In this document: piece by piece, positions 1 through 5,948 of the stretch
How the letters are laid out: each line of letters starts with the position of its first letter
Numbering within the stretch: the first letter of the stretch is position 1
Origin: VRUE01 sp035554595
Lineage (GTDB): Bacteria > Actinomycetota > Thermoleophilia > Solirubrobacterales > 70-9
Direction: 5' to 3'
Assembly: GCA_035554595.1 (NCBI GenBank)
Contig: DATMIH010000206.1
Span: 1-6,088 of the forward strand
Length of the DNA stretch: 6,088 nucleotides
Position numbers and translations under genes: made by a program
Notes under the pieces: generated by a model
Seen by the model: only the letters and a program-made list of their open reading frames with translations
Told to the model about the DNA's origin: nothing
Databases searched by the model: none

Positions 1-222
1 GTCGCGCACATTGGCGAAGGGCTGATTGCCGTCCCGGGTCAGGTGGACGCCCAGGGTCATGTCGGCGTGCTTTCCCGCCTGCTTGTCGGCGAGGCCGGCG
101 GAGACCGATTCGATCGCGAATTTGTCGAATTCGTCGGCCGCAGTCGCCGGGCCGGCCCAGATGGCGAGCAGGGCCAGCGCCGAGACGGCGGTCGCGGCGG
201 CGGTGCGCAGAGCGGCGCTCAT
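1..222 (-). CDS. Exported protein of unknown function, N-terminal 74 residues (runs off window)
   Basis: The reading frame opens at an ATG (222-220) and continues past the window edge. The first 30 or so residues form a classical signal peptide: a short Arg-containing start, a hydrophobic run (ALALLAIWAG) and an A-T-A cleavage site before ADEF, so the product should be exported. The mature start (FAIESVSAGLADKQAGKHAD, then MTLGVHLTRD) resembles a beta-sandwich opening, with a Q-A-G-x-H-x-D-x-T pattern that I recall from large Solirubrobacterales exported proteins; this is memory, not a search. The start is supported by GGGAGG six bases upstream and by the ATGA overlap with the stop of the 1143-residue gene before it, which implies translational coupling and probably a shared role at the cell surface. 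Function is unknown and the C-terminal domains are not visible. Confidence 0.85.
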   Translation of the reverse strand, partial: MSAALRTAAATAVSALALLAIWAGPATAADEFDKFAIESVSAGLADKQAGKHADMTLGVHLTRDGNQPFANVRD

Positions 223-3200
223 CGGCGGCCTCCCTTCCGGTTGGCGCCGGCTCGGTGCTTCTTGGCGCTCTTCTTCTTGTGGTGCATCTTCCTGGCGCAG
301 CGAACCTTGCCGCCCCGCTTCACCTTGTGCTTGCCCTTCGGGCAGCGCTTGGCGGGGGTGGTCTGATCGCCGGCGCCGAGCACCGGGGTGAGGGGGGCGG
401 GCAAGGGAGGCGGGGGCGAGAGACTCGGCCGGCACCCTTCGCCCTCGCAGATGTCCTCAGCCTCTTCGGCGAAACCACCGCCGGCGCGGGCGTCGTAGAT
501 CGAGGGGGTTTCGTCCACGTCGGAGCCGGTCAGCAGGCCGGAGCTGAGGAAGAAGACGTCGTCGCCGCTGCGGCTCACCGCCCACAGGTACTCGTCGCGG
601 GTGCTCTGCGGCGAGGAGATCAGGTAGAGGCAGCCTCCGGGCCGGGTGCAGCTCCCGACGCCCTGGTCCTCCCACTCATAGACGTCCTGGAGGCCGTCGG
701 CGTCGGAGGCCACCAGCGGTTCGGTCGACTCAAAGAATGCGCGGCGGCCGTCGGCGCGCAGATTCTCCGGCCAGGCCAATTTGGAGAACAGCTCCGAGGG
801 CCCGCGGCTTTCGGACTGCAGGCTCGCATCGGTGCTCGCCGCCGCCCCGGTCGGGTTGCAGGAGAGGCACTCGAGCTCGCCCGCAGCGGAGTCGTAGCGG
901 TAGATCTCCGCGTGGCCTTCGGGGTCATAGCCCGTGAGCGCCGCCCGCGATTTGAACAGGAACACGCTCCCGTCGGGAGTGCTGCGGGCGGGGACGCGAG
1001 CTAGTTCGCCTATCCCCCCTGAAAGCGCGAATACCCAGAGGCCGAGGCCGTCCGTTTTGCTGCCCGGAGTACCTTCCACGTCGCGGTCGGTCACCGTGCC
1101 GAGGAAGGCGGCCTGCCCTTCCTCGGAGCGGTAGAGGTTTTGCGCGCCCGGCTGGGGTTCCTCCCCTTCGGGATTCGGGCCCGAGCCCGCTATCGCGCTC
1201 TCGGAGACGAAGTAGGCGGTGCTGCCGTCGCTCGAGACGGTGACCGGGATCACCACTTCGGGGGCGTCGGCGAAGACGGTCACTTCTTCGTCCACCACGT
1301 CGAAGGCCTTGAGGTCGCCGCCTTCGACGTAGAAGATGCGGCCACCGCCTTCGGCGAAGCCGGCGAACTCGACCCCGGTGCCGATTTCGAAGGTCTCTTC
1401 GTTGTCGTAGCGCAGATAAAGAACGTTGCCGACTTTGAAGGCGATGCCTTTGCCGTCGGGCGAAGCACCTTGGAACCCCGCGTTTTCGCCGAAGCCAAAC
1501 GGGAACTCACCCGGTTTCAGCGAGACCACGTGGGTGACCCCGTCGGCGGTGCGGTCGTAAACCACTGAGGTTCCGTCAGGCGCCGCCTCGGGCTCCAGCT
1601 GAACCGCCTCGCCCGACGAGGCGAGAGCTCCGGTGCTGAAGACGATGTGGCCTCCCCCTTCGCTGATCAGCTGCCCGAGCGATTCCGGGTCGATACCCAG
1701 GCTGCCCTGGCCGAGCAGCTCCGAGTGACCGTCTGGGTAGCGCACGTAATAGGTCGGCCCCCCCAGGACCGCCGAGCCTTTGCCCGCAGCCGCCCAGAAC
1801 GAGTAGCCCTGGTCGGGCGAGGGGGTGCCGGGGACGCCCTGGGTGGCCTCCTCACCCGAGGGCCCGGTGTAGGCGTTGGACCAGCCTGCGGGGGTGCGAG
1901 TCGCGAGGTATGCATCGCCCACCAGGGACCCGGTGCCGCCAAGTCCTGGCAATGAGCCTCCCTCGACACGAAATGGCAGCTTGTCGCCCGCCGGCTGGAC
2001 TTGCCGGGTGGTGAAGCCTCCGCCTTCAGTTCCGACCCCGAGGGGGGCACGGGCGTTGGTATCGGCCGGCGTTACCAGCTCATAGGCGCGGCAGTCGGGC
2101 AAGAGGGCCGAAGGGCCGGTGCGAAGCAAAGCGTTGGGACAGGAGTTCGGTTCGAGCCCAACGTTCGGGTAGGTGGCGAAGCTCCCTTCGGCTTCGTCTT
2201 CTCCTTCTTCGTTCGTCGCGACCACGCGGAAGCGGTATGCCGTTCCCGGCGAGAGGCCATCCACCGCCGCCGAGGCACCCGCGACGAGGTTGCCGGCCGC
2301 AAGCGTCCCTCCTCCCGCCGGCGTCGCGCCGGCAAAGGGGTCTTTCGCTTCTTCTTCGTTCTTCTCGGCCGTCTGCTCGGTGATGTATTCGAAGGCGAAG
2401 GTGGTCTCGAGGCTGTTGGGGTTGATCTGGGCCTGCAGTTCGGCTTCGTCCTCGCTGACGTTGGCCGCCGTAGTCGATTCGATCTTCGGTGGGCCCGAGG
2501 TGTCTTCGCGGAAGGCGAAGGAGTGGCCGATGCCTTTTTCGTGGGAGGGGACGTAGAGGTAGCGGCCTTTGAGGGTGCTGAGCGCCCCGTTGGGGCTGAA
2601 GGGACCGTTGTCGACGCCGATCTCCCCGGCTTCGGTGCACTGGAGGACGGAGGCGCTGGGGACCGTCGCCAGGTAGGTGCCGTCGGCTTCGAATTCGTAG
2701 AGGTTGCAGTTTTCCCCGTCGAGGACGAAGACGTGGCCGTTGCCTTCGTTCACCGCGATCGAGAGCTGGGTGCCGAAGTCTTCAGCCGGAACCGAAGCCG
2801 GATCGATCGAGCCGATTTTTGCATAGGGGCCCACCGGGGTACTCAGGTCGAAGATGTCGATCCGTTCTTCCGCGAACCCGGCGCTCGCGTACATCCTGTC
2901 CAGCGCGGCGTTGACCGCCATCCCGGCGCCACCGCCCCAGCTTGGACCCGGGCTTTTTCTGACTTGAGCGTTGCCTTCTTCGGCCGAGCCGTACTCGATG
3001 ATGTCTTCGCCCCCGAAATTGCCGAACAGGTGGTCGTTGTCCCGGTTGATCGCCAGGCCGGAGTAGAAGGACAGGGTTTCCAAAACCACCGCGTCAGGGG
3101 TCGCGTCGTACCCGACTTCGCAGCTCCCAGGCTGGTAAGGGGCGGCGGGGTCGAAGCGAAGAACTTTTCCCTGGCTGGTGCTGAAGACGTAGAGGTGGCC

Positions 3201-3650
3201 TTCGCTGTCGATCGCCAGCGAGGTCGGCCCGGGGGTCACCAGCTCGGAGATGAAGGTGCCGTCCGAGCAGAAGACGTCGATCCGGCCCTGGCTGCCCGTG
3301 GAATTCGAGCCGTAGCTGCTGACGTAGATGTTGCCGTAGTCATCGGTGGCGACGGCCCTTGGGTCGGAGAAGGTTTTCGGCGGGTGGTCGACTCCGGGGA
3401 CCCCGGGGCCTGGGGGGCTTTCGGTTTCCAGGGGGCAGGGACCGGGGTCAAGGACGGCGTCCTCGCTCGTCGTTTTGCAGCCGCCGACCAGTGAGAGCTG
3501 CAGATCCAGCACCCGTTCGCCTTCCGCCGCGCCGGCGACCGGGGCCGCATACGCCAGTAGAAGCGCGGTAACGGCCAATTGCAATAGCAGGCGGCCACAC
3601 AGCTGGACCGTCGTACCCGCCGCCTTCAAACCCGTCGCATCCCCCGACAA
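219..3650 (-). CDS. Large exported double-beta-propeller protein with fibronectin III-like domain and basic tail
   Basis: This 1143-residue protein begins with TTG, supported by AGGAG six bases upstream and by the signal peptide that follows (hydrophobic residues 20-40, cleavage near A-G-A 39-41). Residues about 95-380 show NHL/SMP-30-like propeller blades, such as AVATDDYGNIYVSS, SLAIDSEGHLYVFS and LSIAVNEGNGHVFVL. Residues about 386-495 form a fibronectin III-like domain (GLSPGTAYRFRVVATNEEGE). A CPNALLR...LPDCRAYELV linker at 504-526 leads to a second WD40/TolB-like propeller (about 530-1060) with blades such as ASPDGKGIAFKVGNVLYL and VSSDGSTAYFVSE. A proline-rich stretch (1076-1090) precedes a Lys/Arg-rich tail (1101-1143) with cysteines 1103 and 1118. 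No catalytic motif was found, so a binding or scaffold role at the envelope is inference. The gene has its own promoter and is coupled by ATGA to the next one. The domain reading is firm in outline; the function is unknown. Confidence 0.93.
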   Translation of the reverse strand: MSGDATGLKAAGTTVQLCGRLLLQLAVTALLLAYAAPVAGAAEGERVLDLQLSLVGGCKTTSEDAVLDPGPCPLETESPPGPGVPGVDHPPKTFSDPRAVATDDYGNIYVSSYGSNSTGSQGRIDVFCSDGTFISELVTPGPTSLAIDSEGHLYVFSTSQGKVLRFDPAAPYQPGSCEVGYDATPDAVVLETLSFYSGLAINRDNDHLFGNFGGEDIIEYGSAEEGNAQVRKSPGPSWGGGAGMAVNAALDRMYASAGFAEERIDIFDLSTPVGPYAKIGSIDPASVPAEDFGTQLSIAVNEGNGHVFVLDGENCNLYEFEADGTYLATVPSASVLQCTEAGEIGVDNGPFSPNGALSTLKGRYLYVPSHEKGIGHSFAFREDTSGPPKIESTTAANVSEDEAELQAQINPNSLETTFAFEYITEQTAEKNEEEAKDPFAGATPAGGGTLAAGNLVAGASAAVDGLSPGTAYRFRVVATNEEGEDEAEGSFATYPNVGLEPNSCPNALLRTGPSALLPDCRAYELVTPADTNARAPLGVGTEGGGFTTRQVQPAGDKLPFRVEGGSLPGLGGTGSLVGDAYLATRTPAGWSNAYTGPSGEEATQGVPGTPSPDQGYSFWAAAGKGSAVLGGPTYYVRYPDGHSELLGQGSLGIDPESLGQLISEGGGHIVFSTGALASSGEAVQLEPEAAPDGTSVVYDRTADGVTHVVSLKPGEFPFGFGENAGFQGASPDGKGIAFKVGNVLYLRYDNEETFEIGTGVEFAGFAEGGGRIFYVEGGDLKAFDVVDEEVTVFADAPEVVIPVTVSSDGSTAYFVSESAIAGSGPNPEGEEPQPGAQNLYRSEEGQAAFLGTVTDRDVEGTPGSKTDGLGLWVFALSGGIGELARVPARSTPDGSVFLFKSRAALTGYDPEGHAEIYRYDSAAGELECLSCNPTGAAASTDASLQSESRGPSELFSKLAWPENLRADGRRAFFESTEPLVASDADGLQDVYEWEDQGVGSCTRPGGCLYLISSPQSTRDEYLWAVSRSGDDVFFLSSGLLTGSDVDETPSIYDARAGGGFAEEAEDICEGEGCRPSLSPPPPLPAPLTPVLGAGDQTTPAKRCPKGKHKVKRGGKVRCARKMHHKKKSAKKHRAGANRKGGRR
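229..234 (-). promoter_or_regulatory. Ribosome binding site of the coupled downstream gene
   Basis: The minus strand reads GGGAGG six bases before the ATG at 222. It lies inside the last codons of the preceding gene, whose TGA overlaps that ATG. This fixes the start and fits reinitiation or coupling by terminating ribosomes. Confidence 0.7.
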
Positions 3651-3656
3651 TGCAGT

Positions 3657-3661
3657 CTCCT
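3657..3661 (-). promoter_or_regulatory. Ribosome binding site deciding the TTG start of the large gene
   Basis: AGGAG on the minus strand lies six bases before TTG (3650-3648). No in-frame ATG nearby would keep the complete signal peptide, so this site is the reason for choosing the rare TTG start. Confidence 0.75.
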
Positions 3662-3740
3662 AGCTCTCTATGCAGATTTCCCCTGGCTAAATATGCTGCC
3701 TGCTTCCCCAAGTCATACCCTGCCAGTTCCTAGAGCGCTT

Positions 3741-3768
3741 ACTCTAGCCTCCCCTCGAAACATGTCAA
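3741..3768 (-). promoter_or_regulatory. Sigma-70-type promoter of the large gene, with overlapping inverted repeat
   Basis: The minus strand carries a perfect -35 TTGACA (3768-3763), a 16-bp spacer and a -10 TAGAGT (3746-3741). Transcription would start near 3735, giving a leader of about 85 bases. A perfect inverted repeat, CTAGAG-N6-CTCTAG (3730-3747), covers the -10 and probable start and could be an operator. The -35 lies only nine bases beyond the upstream gene's terminator stem, so the large gene appears to be transcribed separately. Inferred from sequence match only. Confidence 0.65.
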
Positions 3769-3777
3769 GGGGCCAAA

Positions 3778-3807
3778 TGGAGCCGCCCCTCCATAGCGGC
3801 GGCTCCA
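3778..3807 (-). terminator. Rho-independent-like terminator after the 210-residue gene
   Basis: A perfect 10-bp stem (TGGAGCCGCC pairing with GGCGGCTCCA) encloses a 10-base loop, 33 bases after the TAA at 3842-3840. The minus strand then reads only ATTTGG, so the T tract is short. The arms share the GAGCCGCC/GGCGGCTC core with the palindrome at 5357-5388, which follows the paralogous gene. Confidence 0.65.
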
Positions 3808-3816
3808 CAAAGGCCG

Positions 3817-3832
3817 GATCTCATAAGAGATC
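3817..3832 (-). other. Small hairpin between stop codon and terminator
   Basis: GATCTC and GAGATC form a six-pair stem with an ATAA loop, seven bases after the stop codon of the 210-residue gene. It could protect the 3' end of the transcript or be accidental. Confidence 0.4.
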
Positions 3833-3839
3833 TGCCTGC

Positions 3840-4472
3840 TTAACTCTCGACGCCCAGCCCTGTCGGGCCTGTGACCGTGTAGGTGCCTTGCCACAGTGCC
3901 GACGGGATGATGCCGCAGTTGATCACGCCGTTGATGTCCATCGTGGCGTGTTTAACAGGAGGTTCAGCTTCTTCCTGAGCTTTGGTTACTCCTGTCAAGG
4001 TGCCGATGTCGGTACCTGCACCGGTGGTGCAGGTGAGTTTCCCGAATGGCGACGGCACTGTCACTTTCGCGCCCTTGGAGCGGACTGTCCCATTTGTGGT
4101 GCCCGAGATCCACTCGATGTCGAGTTCACCGTTTTCATCAACTTTAACTTCTTCTTCGCTGCATTTTTTGAACGTCAGAGTTTCAATGGGTCCGCCGATC
4201 CTAGCTTTCGGTTCTTCTTCGGTCGGCGCCTTGGTGAAGGGCGCAACCGTTTTGCCCAGCACATTCGATTCGGTGCATGTGTTGGCGAAGAGACCACCTG
4301 TGGTTCTCAGAACCGCCGAGGTGCCGGGTTTGATGCTGGCTTCGATCGTGATCGAAGCATTCTCTGCCGTACCGCTTGTCGCGAGTGTGGTGGCCGAGGC
4401 GGTACCGGCACCAAACGCCGTCAGAGCCATGGCCGCGACCGCGGCAAGACCGAGCATCTTCAGATACTTCAT
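3840..4472 (-). CDS. Small exported four-cysteine protein (intact paralog, 210 residues)
   Basis: The protein starts with a clear signal peptide: MKYLK, a hydrophobic core to about residue 22, and cleavage after TASA (residue 27). The mature part is rich in Thr, Ser and Gly, which suggests a beta-rich fold, and has four cysteines (66, 104, 148, 186) that could make two disulfides outside the cell. The C-terminal half carries the block shared by all three copies here: NGTVRS, VPSPFGKLTC, GTDIGTLTGV and INCGIIPSALW, ending in GLGV. Compared with the 174-residue copy it has an extra charged segment (TKAQEEAEPPVKH) after GTLTGV. AGGAG six bases upstream supports the ATG. It has its own promoter and terminator, so it is probably a single-gene unit. 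I recognise it as a recurrent Solirubrobacterales-type exported protein but know no function. Confidence 0.92.
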   Translation of the reverse strand: MKYLKMLGLAAVAAMALTAFGAGTASATTLATSGTAENASITIEASIKPGTSAVLRTTGGLFANTCTESNVLGKTVAPFTKAPTEEEPKARIGGPIETLTFKKCSEEEVKVDENGELDIEWISGTTNGTVRSKGAKVTVPSPFGKLTCTTGAGTDIGTLTGVTKAQEEAEPPVKHATMDINGVINCGIIPSALWQGTYTVTGPTGLGVES

Positions 4473-4478
4473 TTTATT

Positions 4479-4483
4479 CTCCT
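4479..4483 (-). promoter_or_regulatory. Ribosome binding site of the 210-residue gene
   Basis: AGGAG lies six bases before the ATG at 4472, a strong match at ideal spacing. Only six bases separate it from the hairpin upstream. Confidence 0.8.
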
Positions 4484-4489
4484 GATTCC

Positions 4490-4509
4490 GCTCCGGAGAG
4501 TTCCGGAGC
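4490..4509 (-). promoter_or_regulatory. Perfect hairpin in the 5' leader, next to the ribosome binding site
   Basis: GCTCCGGA and TCCGGAGC form a perfect 8-bp stem around a four-base loop. It lies within the predicted leader, between the likely transcription start (about 4519) and the ribosome binding site. It does not mask AGGAG, so it more likely stabilises the transcript or binds a factor than blocks translation. No T run follows, so it is not a typical terminator. Confidence 0.5.
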
Positions 4510-4525
4510 TTTGGGTACGGAGAAA

Positions 4526-4554
4526 GTCCTAGCTCCTCGGCGAGCTATAGTCAA
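4526..4554 (-). promoter_or_regulatory. Sigma-70-type promoter of the 210-residue gene, with inverted repeat in the spacer
   Basis: The minus strand has a -35 TTGACT (4554-4549), a 17-bp spacer and a -10 TAGGAC (4531-4526), an acceptable actinobacterial -10. An inverted repeat, TAGCTC-N6-GAGCTA (4530-4547), fills the spacer and could be an operator. The promoter begins 26 bases past the broken end of the intron remnant, so it seems to have survived the insertion. Confidence 0.55.
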
Positions 4555-4579
4555 GAACATTTGAGTTCGTAAGAGTTAA

Positions 4580-4609
4580 GCCGGACGTGCGGGTCCACAT
4601 CCGGCGGTT
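4580..4609 (-). ncRNA. Broken domain V of the group II intron
   Basis: Minus strand GCCGGA (4605-4600) pairs with TCCGGC (4585-4580). TGTG (4599-4596) pairs with CGCA (4591-4588) around a GACC loop, and CG (4587-4586) forms the two-base bulge typical of domain V. The 5' flank continues the expected arm (GAACC), but the 3' flank turns to TTAACT instead of completing it. No domain VI with a branch-point adenosine is seen. Splicing is therefore unlikely. Confidence 0.6.
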
Positions 4610-4639
4610 CGCGCCGCGTCCCGGAAACGGCGATAGGGC

Positions 4640-5064
4640 TGAAACCGGCGAGCCCCTGCTCGCGCCAGTAGGCGTTGGGCAGGCACGGTGAAGGGGAGCA
4701 GCCCCCGCGTTTTCGCCAGTAGCCCTTGCGCGAGTAGGCCTATTCATAGGCCACCTGACCTGCCGCAACCGGCGGCGCAACCACTCATCGAGCTCCTCGA
4801 AGGCCGAGGGCGCGTCGGCCAACCCAAAGTAGGCCATCCACCCCCGGCTGAAGCGGTTGATCGAGGTGATCCGCTACTCCATCGAGATGCCCCAAGTGCG
4901 GGACGTGAGGCGGCGCAGGCGATCCTTGGCCCGCTTGGAGGCAACGTAGATCGTGATGTCGTCCGCATAGCGGACGAAGCGGTTCCCTCGCTTCTCCGGC
5001 ATCCGGTCGAGGTAGACGTTGGAGAGCAGAAGGGTTGCGGTCGGTAGGTGCCCGCGTCGAGCAT
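4640..5064 (-). pseudogene. ltrA-like: Group II intron reverse transcriptase/maturase, decayed remnant
   Basis: Three pieces of an intron-encoded protein can be read in order. The palm piece (from 5038) reads LLLSNVYLDRM, then RFVRYADDITIYVASKRAKD, with the YADD catalytic box at 4969-4958. It runs straight into maturase domain X (RRLTSRTWGISME), a TAG stop at 4876-4874, then RITSINRFSRGW and MAYFGLADAP...ELDEWLRRRLRQVRW to 4751. In another frame from 4739 comes the usual C-terminus (RKGYWR...LPNAYWREQGL). About 60-70 residues expected between YADD and domain X are missing, as is most of the region before YADD. A possible start MLDAGT at 5064 and a frameshifted trace of the PQG..P box lie just upstream. 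No endonuclease domain follows. Family assignment is confident; function is lost. Confidence 0.85.
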
Positions 5065-5356
5065 GCTCTGACTTCGGGCCACGGTGCCGGCGGGGTGGGG
5101 CGGTGCCTGGCGCCGTAAGCCGCTTTGCTCTTCACGGGGAGCTTCAGGCTTCACCTTGAGCGCTGACTCCTGCCCGACCCCCGACAGGTCTCCCGAGATA
5201 AGCCAGGACACCTCCGATGCGGTCCGTGTTCCTCGGGTCGCGGTTTCGCCTCCACCTTCCTCGCGGCGAGGCGGTTTGGCTTCGGCTTGTGGTTTGTGCC
5301 ATCTCCTTCACAGGGGACTTTCACCCCCGAGCGTCCTGGCATGCCCGGCGTGCAAG

Positions 5357-5388
5357 AGAGCCGCCCCCCGATATCGGGGGGCGGCTCT
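5357..5388 (-). terminator. Perfect 32-bp palindrome, terminator of the 174-residue gene
   Basis: Sixteen bases on each side of 5372/5373 are perfectly complementary, including a C6/G6 run, with no spacer. As RNA this is a very stable hairpin 35 bases after the TAA of the upstream gene, followed by TCTCTT on the minus strand. A weaker inverted repeat (CTAAAC...GTTTAG, 5404-5425) overlaps the stop codon region. The group II intron remnant begins immediately beyond it. Confidence 0.75.
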
Positions 5389-5423
5389 TGACGTTGGGTC
5401 TCGCTAAACCTCCGGCGCGGCGT

Positions 5424-5948
5424 TTAGGACGAGACGCCGAGCCCCGACGGACTTGTGACGGTGTAGCTGCCTTCCCAGACTGCGGAGGGAATGATGCCGC
5501 AGTTGAGGACACCGTTGATGTCCATTGTGGCGTTGCCTGATTTGACCCCTGTCAGGGTGCCGATATCGGTACCGGTACCGGTACCGGTTTTGCAGGTGAG
5601 TTTGCCGAACGGGGACGGGACCTTCACTTCAGCGCCAGCCGAGCGCACTGTGCCGTTTGTGCCGGAGGTCCATTCGACCGTCAGGCTGCCCGCTTCGTCG
5701 ACCACGACTTTTTCTTCCGTGCAGCTGCTGAACGACAGACTGCTGAGCGGGCCGCCCACCGTGGTCGCGCCCGAGTAGGGGCTCGTCGTGCTGCCTTCGG
5801 CGTGCGAGGCGGTGCATGTGTTGGCGAGCAGGCCGCCTGTGGTTTTCAGCGTCGTCGAGGTGCCGGCCGCGAGGCTGGCTGTGATTTCGACCGATTCGTT
5901 TTTCGGGCTGCCGGCCACCTCGAAGGTGGTGGTGCCTTTGTCGATCAC
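5424..5948 (-). CDS. Second domain of a tandem four-cysteine protein, split off by an apparent frameshift
   Basis: The open frame gives 174 residues from a GTG (5948-5946) with only a weak upstream AGGG, and has no signal peptide. It aligns with the mature part of the 210-residue paralog from its first residues (TTTFEVAGSPKNESVEITAS against TTLATSGTAENASITIEAS). It keeps the four cysteines (45, 76, 119, 150) and the blocks NGTVRS, VPSPFGKLTC, GTDIGTLTGV and NCGIIPSAVW, ending in GLGVSS. The GTG overlaps the TGA of the preceding copy (GTGA). One extra G in the G4 run would restore GLGV and join both domains in one frame. I therefore think this is the second domain of a tandem protein broken by mutation or sequencing error. 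The alternative is a separate coupled cytoplasmic protein. Confidence 0.75.
   Translation of the reverse strand: MIDKGTTTFEVAGSPKNESVEITASLAAGTSTTLKTTGGLLANTCTASHAEGSTTSPYSGATTVGGPLSSLSFSSCTEEKVVVDEAGSLTVEWTSGTNGTVRSAGAEVKVPSPFGKLTCKTGTGTGTDIGTLTGVKSGNATMDINGVLNCGIIPSAVWEGSYTVTSPSGLGVSS
5568..5588 (-). repeat. Short in-gene hexamer repeat (GGTACC x3 plus GGT)
   Basis: Three tandem GGTACC units encode the Gly-Thr repeats of TGTGTGTD in the 174-residue frame. The other two copies have a shorter Gly-rich stretch (GAGTD and AGTD) at the same place, so the repeat has expanded only in this copy, in frame, within a probable surface loop. Confidence 0.8.

Larger units (their letters stand above)
4580..5353 (-). 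mobile_element. Degenerate group II intron remnant
   Basis: The 5' half (about 5353-5150) reads like a bacterial group II intron domain I: a GCACGCCGGGCAT start resembling the usual GTGCG 5' end, the GGGGTGAAAGTCCCC stem at 5313-5328, and CGGAGGTGTCC...GGCTTATCTCGGGAGACC. The middle holds reverse transcriptase/maturase pieces, and a broken domain V lies at 4609-4580. Total length is about 0.77 kb, where an intact intron with its ORF is usually near 2 kb, so much has been lost. It lies directly after a terminator palindrome, the insertion habit known for bacterial class C introns, and no endonuclease domain is visible. The exact class and the 5' boundary are uncertain. It cannot encode a working maturase and should be immobile unless helped in trans. 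Confidence 0.85.

Noticed and set aside
2001..3494. 497-codon open frame on the plus strand
   Set aside because: It is antisense to the large exported protein in high-GC DNA, where long shadow frames are common. Its translation is Arg/Val/Gly-rich without recognisable domains, while the minus strand gives clear propeller blades.
3651..3740. Possible riboswitch in the leader of the large gene
   Set aside because: The leader is long enough, but I could not find a conserved aptamer pattern or competing terminator/antiterminator stems.
4490..4509. Terminator of an upstream transcript
   Set aside because: On the minus strand the stem is followed by AATCAGGAG, not a T run, and it lies between a predicted promoter and its start codon.
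3693..4532. 279-codon open frame on the plus strand
   Set aside because: It lies opposite the 210-residue secreted protein, crosses that gene's terminator and promoter regions, and has no plausible domain or ribosome binding site.
4529..4837. 102-codon minus-strand frame starting MAYFGLADAP as a separate small gene
   Set aside because: Its first 29 residues are the middle of maturase domain X, and the matching upstream part continues past an in-frame TAG. It is a fragment of the decayed intron protein, not a gene with its own start.
4744..5211. 155-codon minus-strand frame across the intron
   Set aside because: Apart from a short MLDAGT...PQ trace, the translation is low-complexity and out of frame with YADD and domain X, so it is a by-product of the decayed element.
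5568..5588. CRISPR-like or regulatory tandem repeat
   Set aside because: Units are six bases with no spacers, in frame inside a coding sequence; this is a coding microsatellite.
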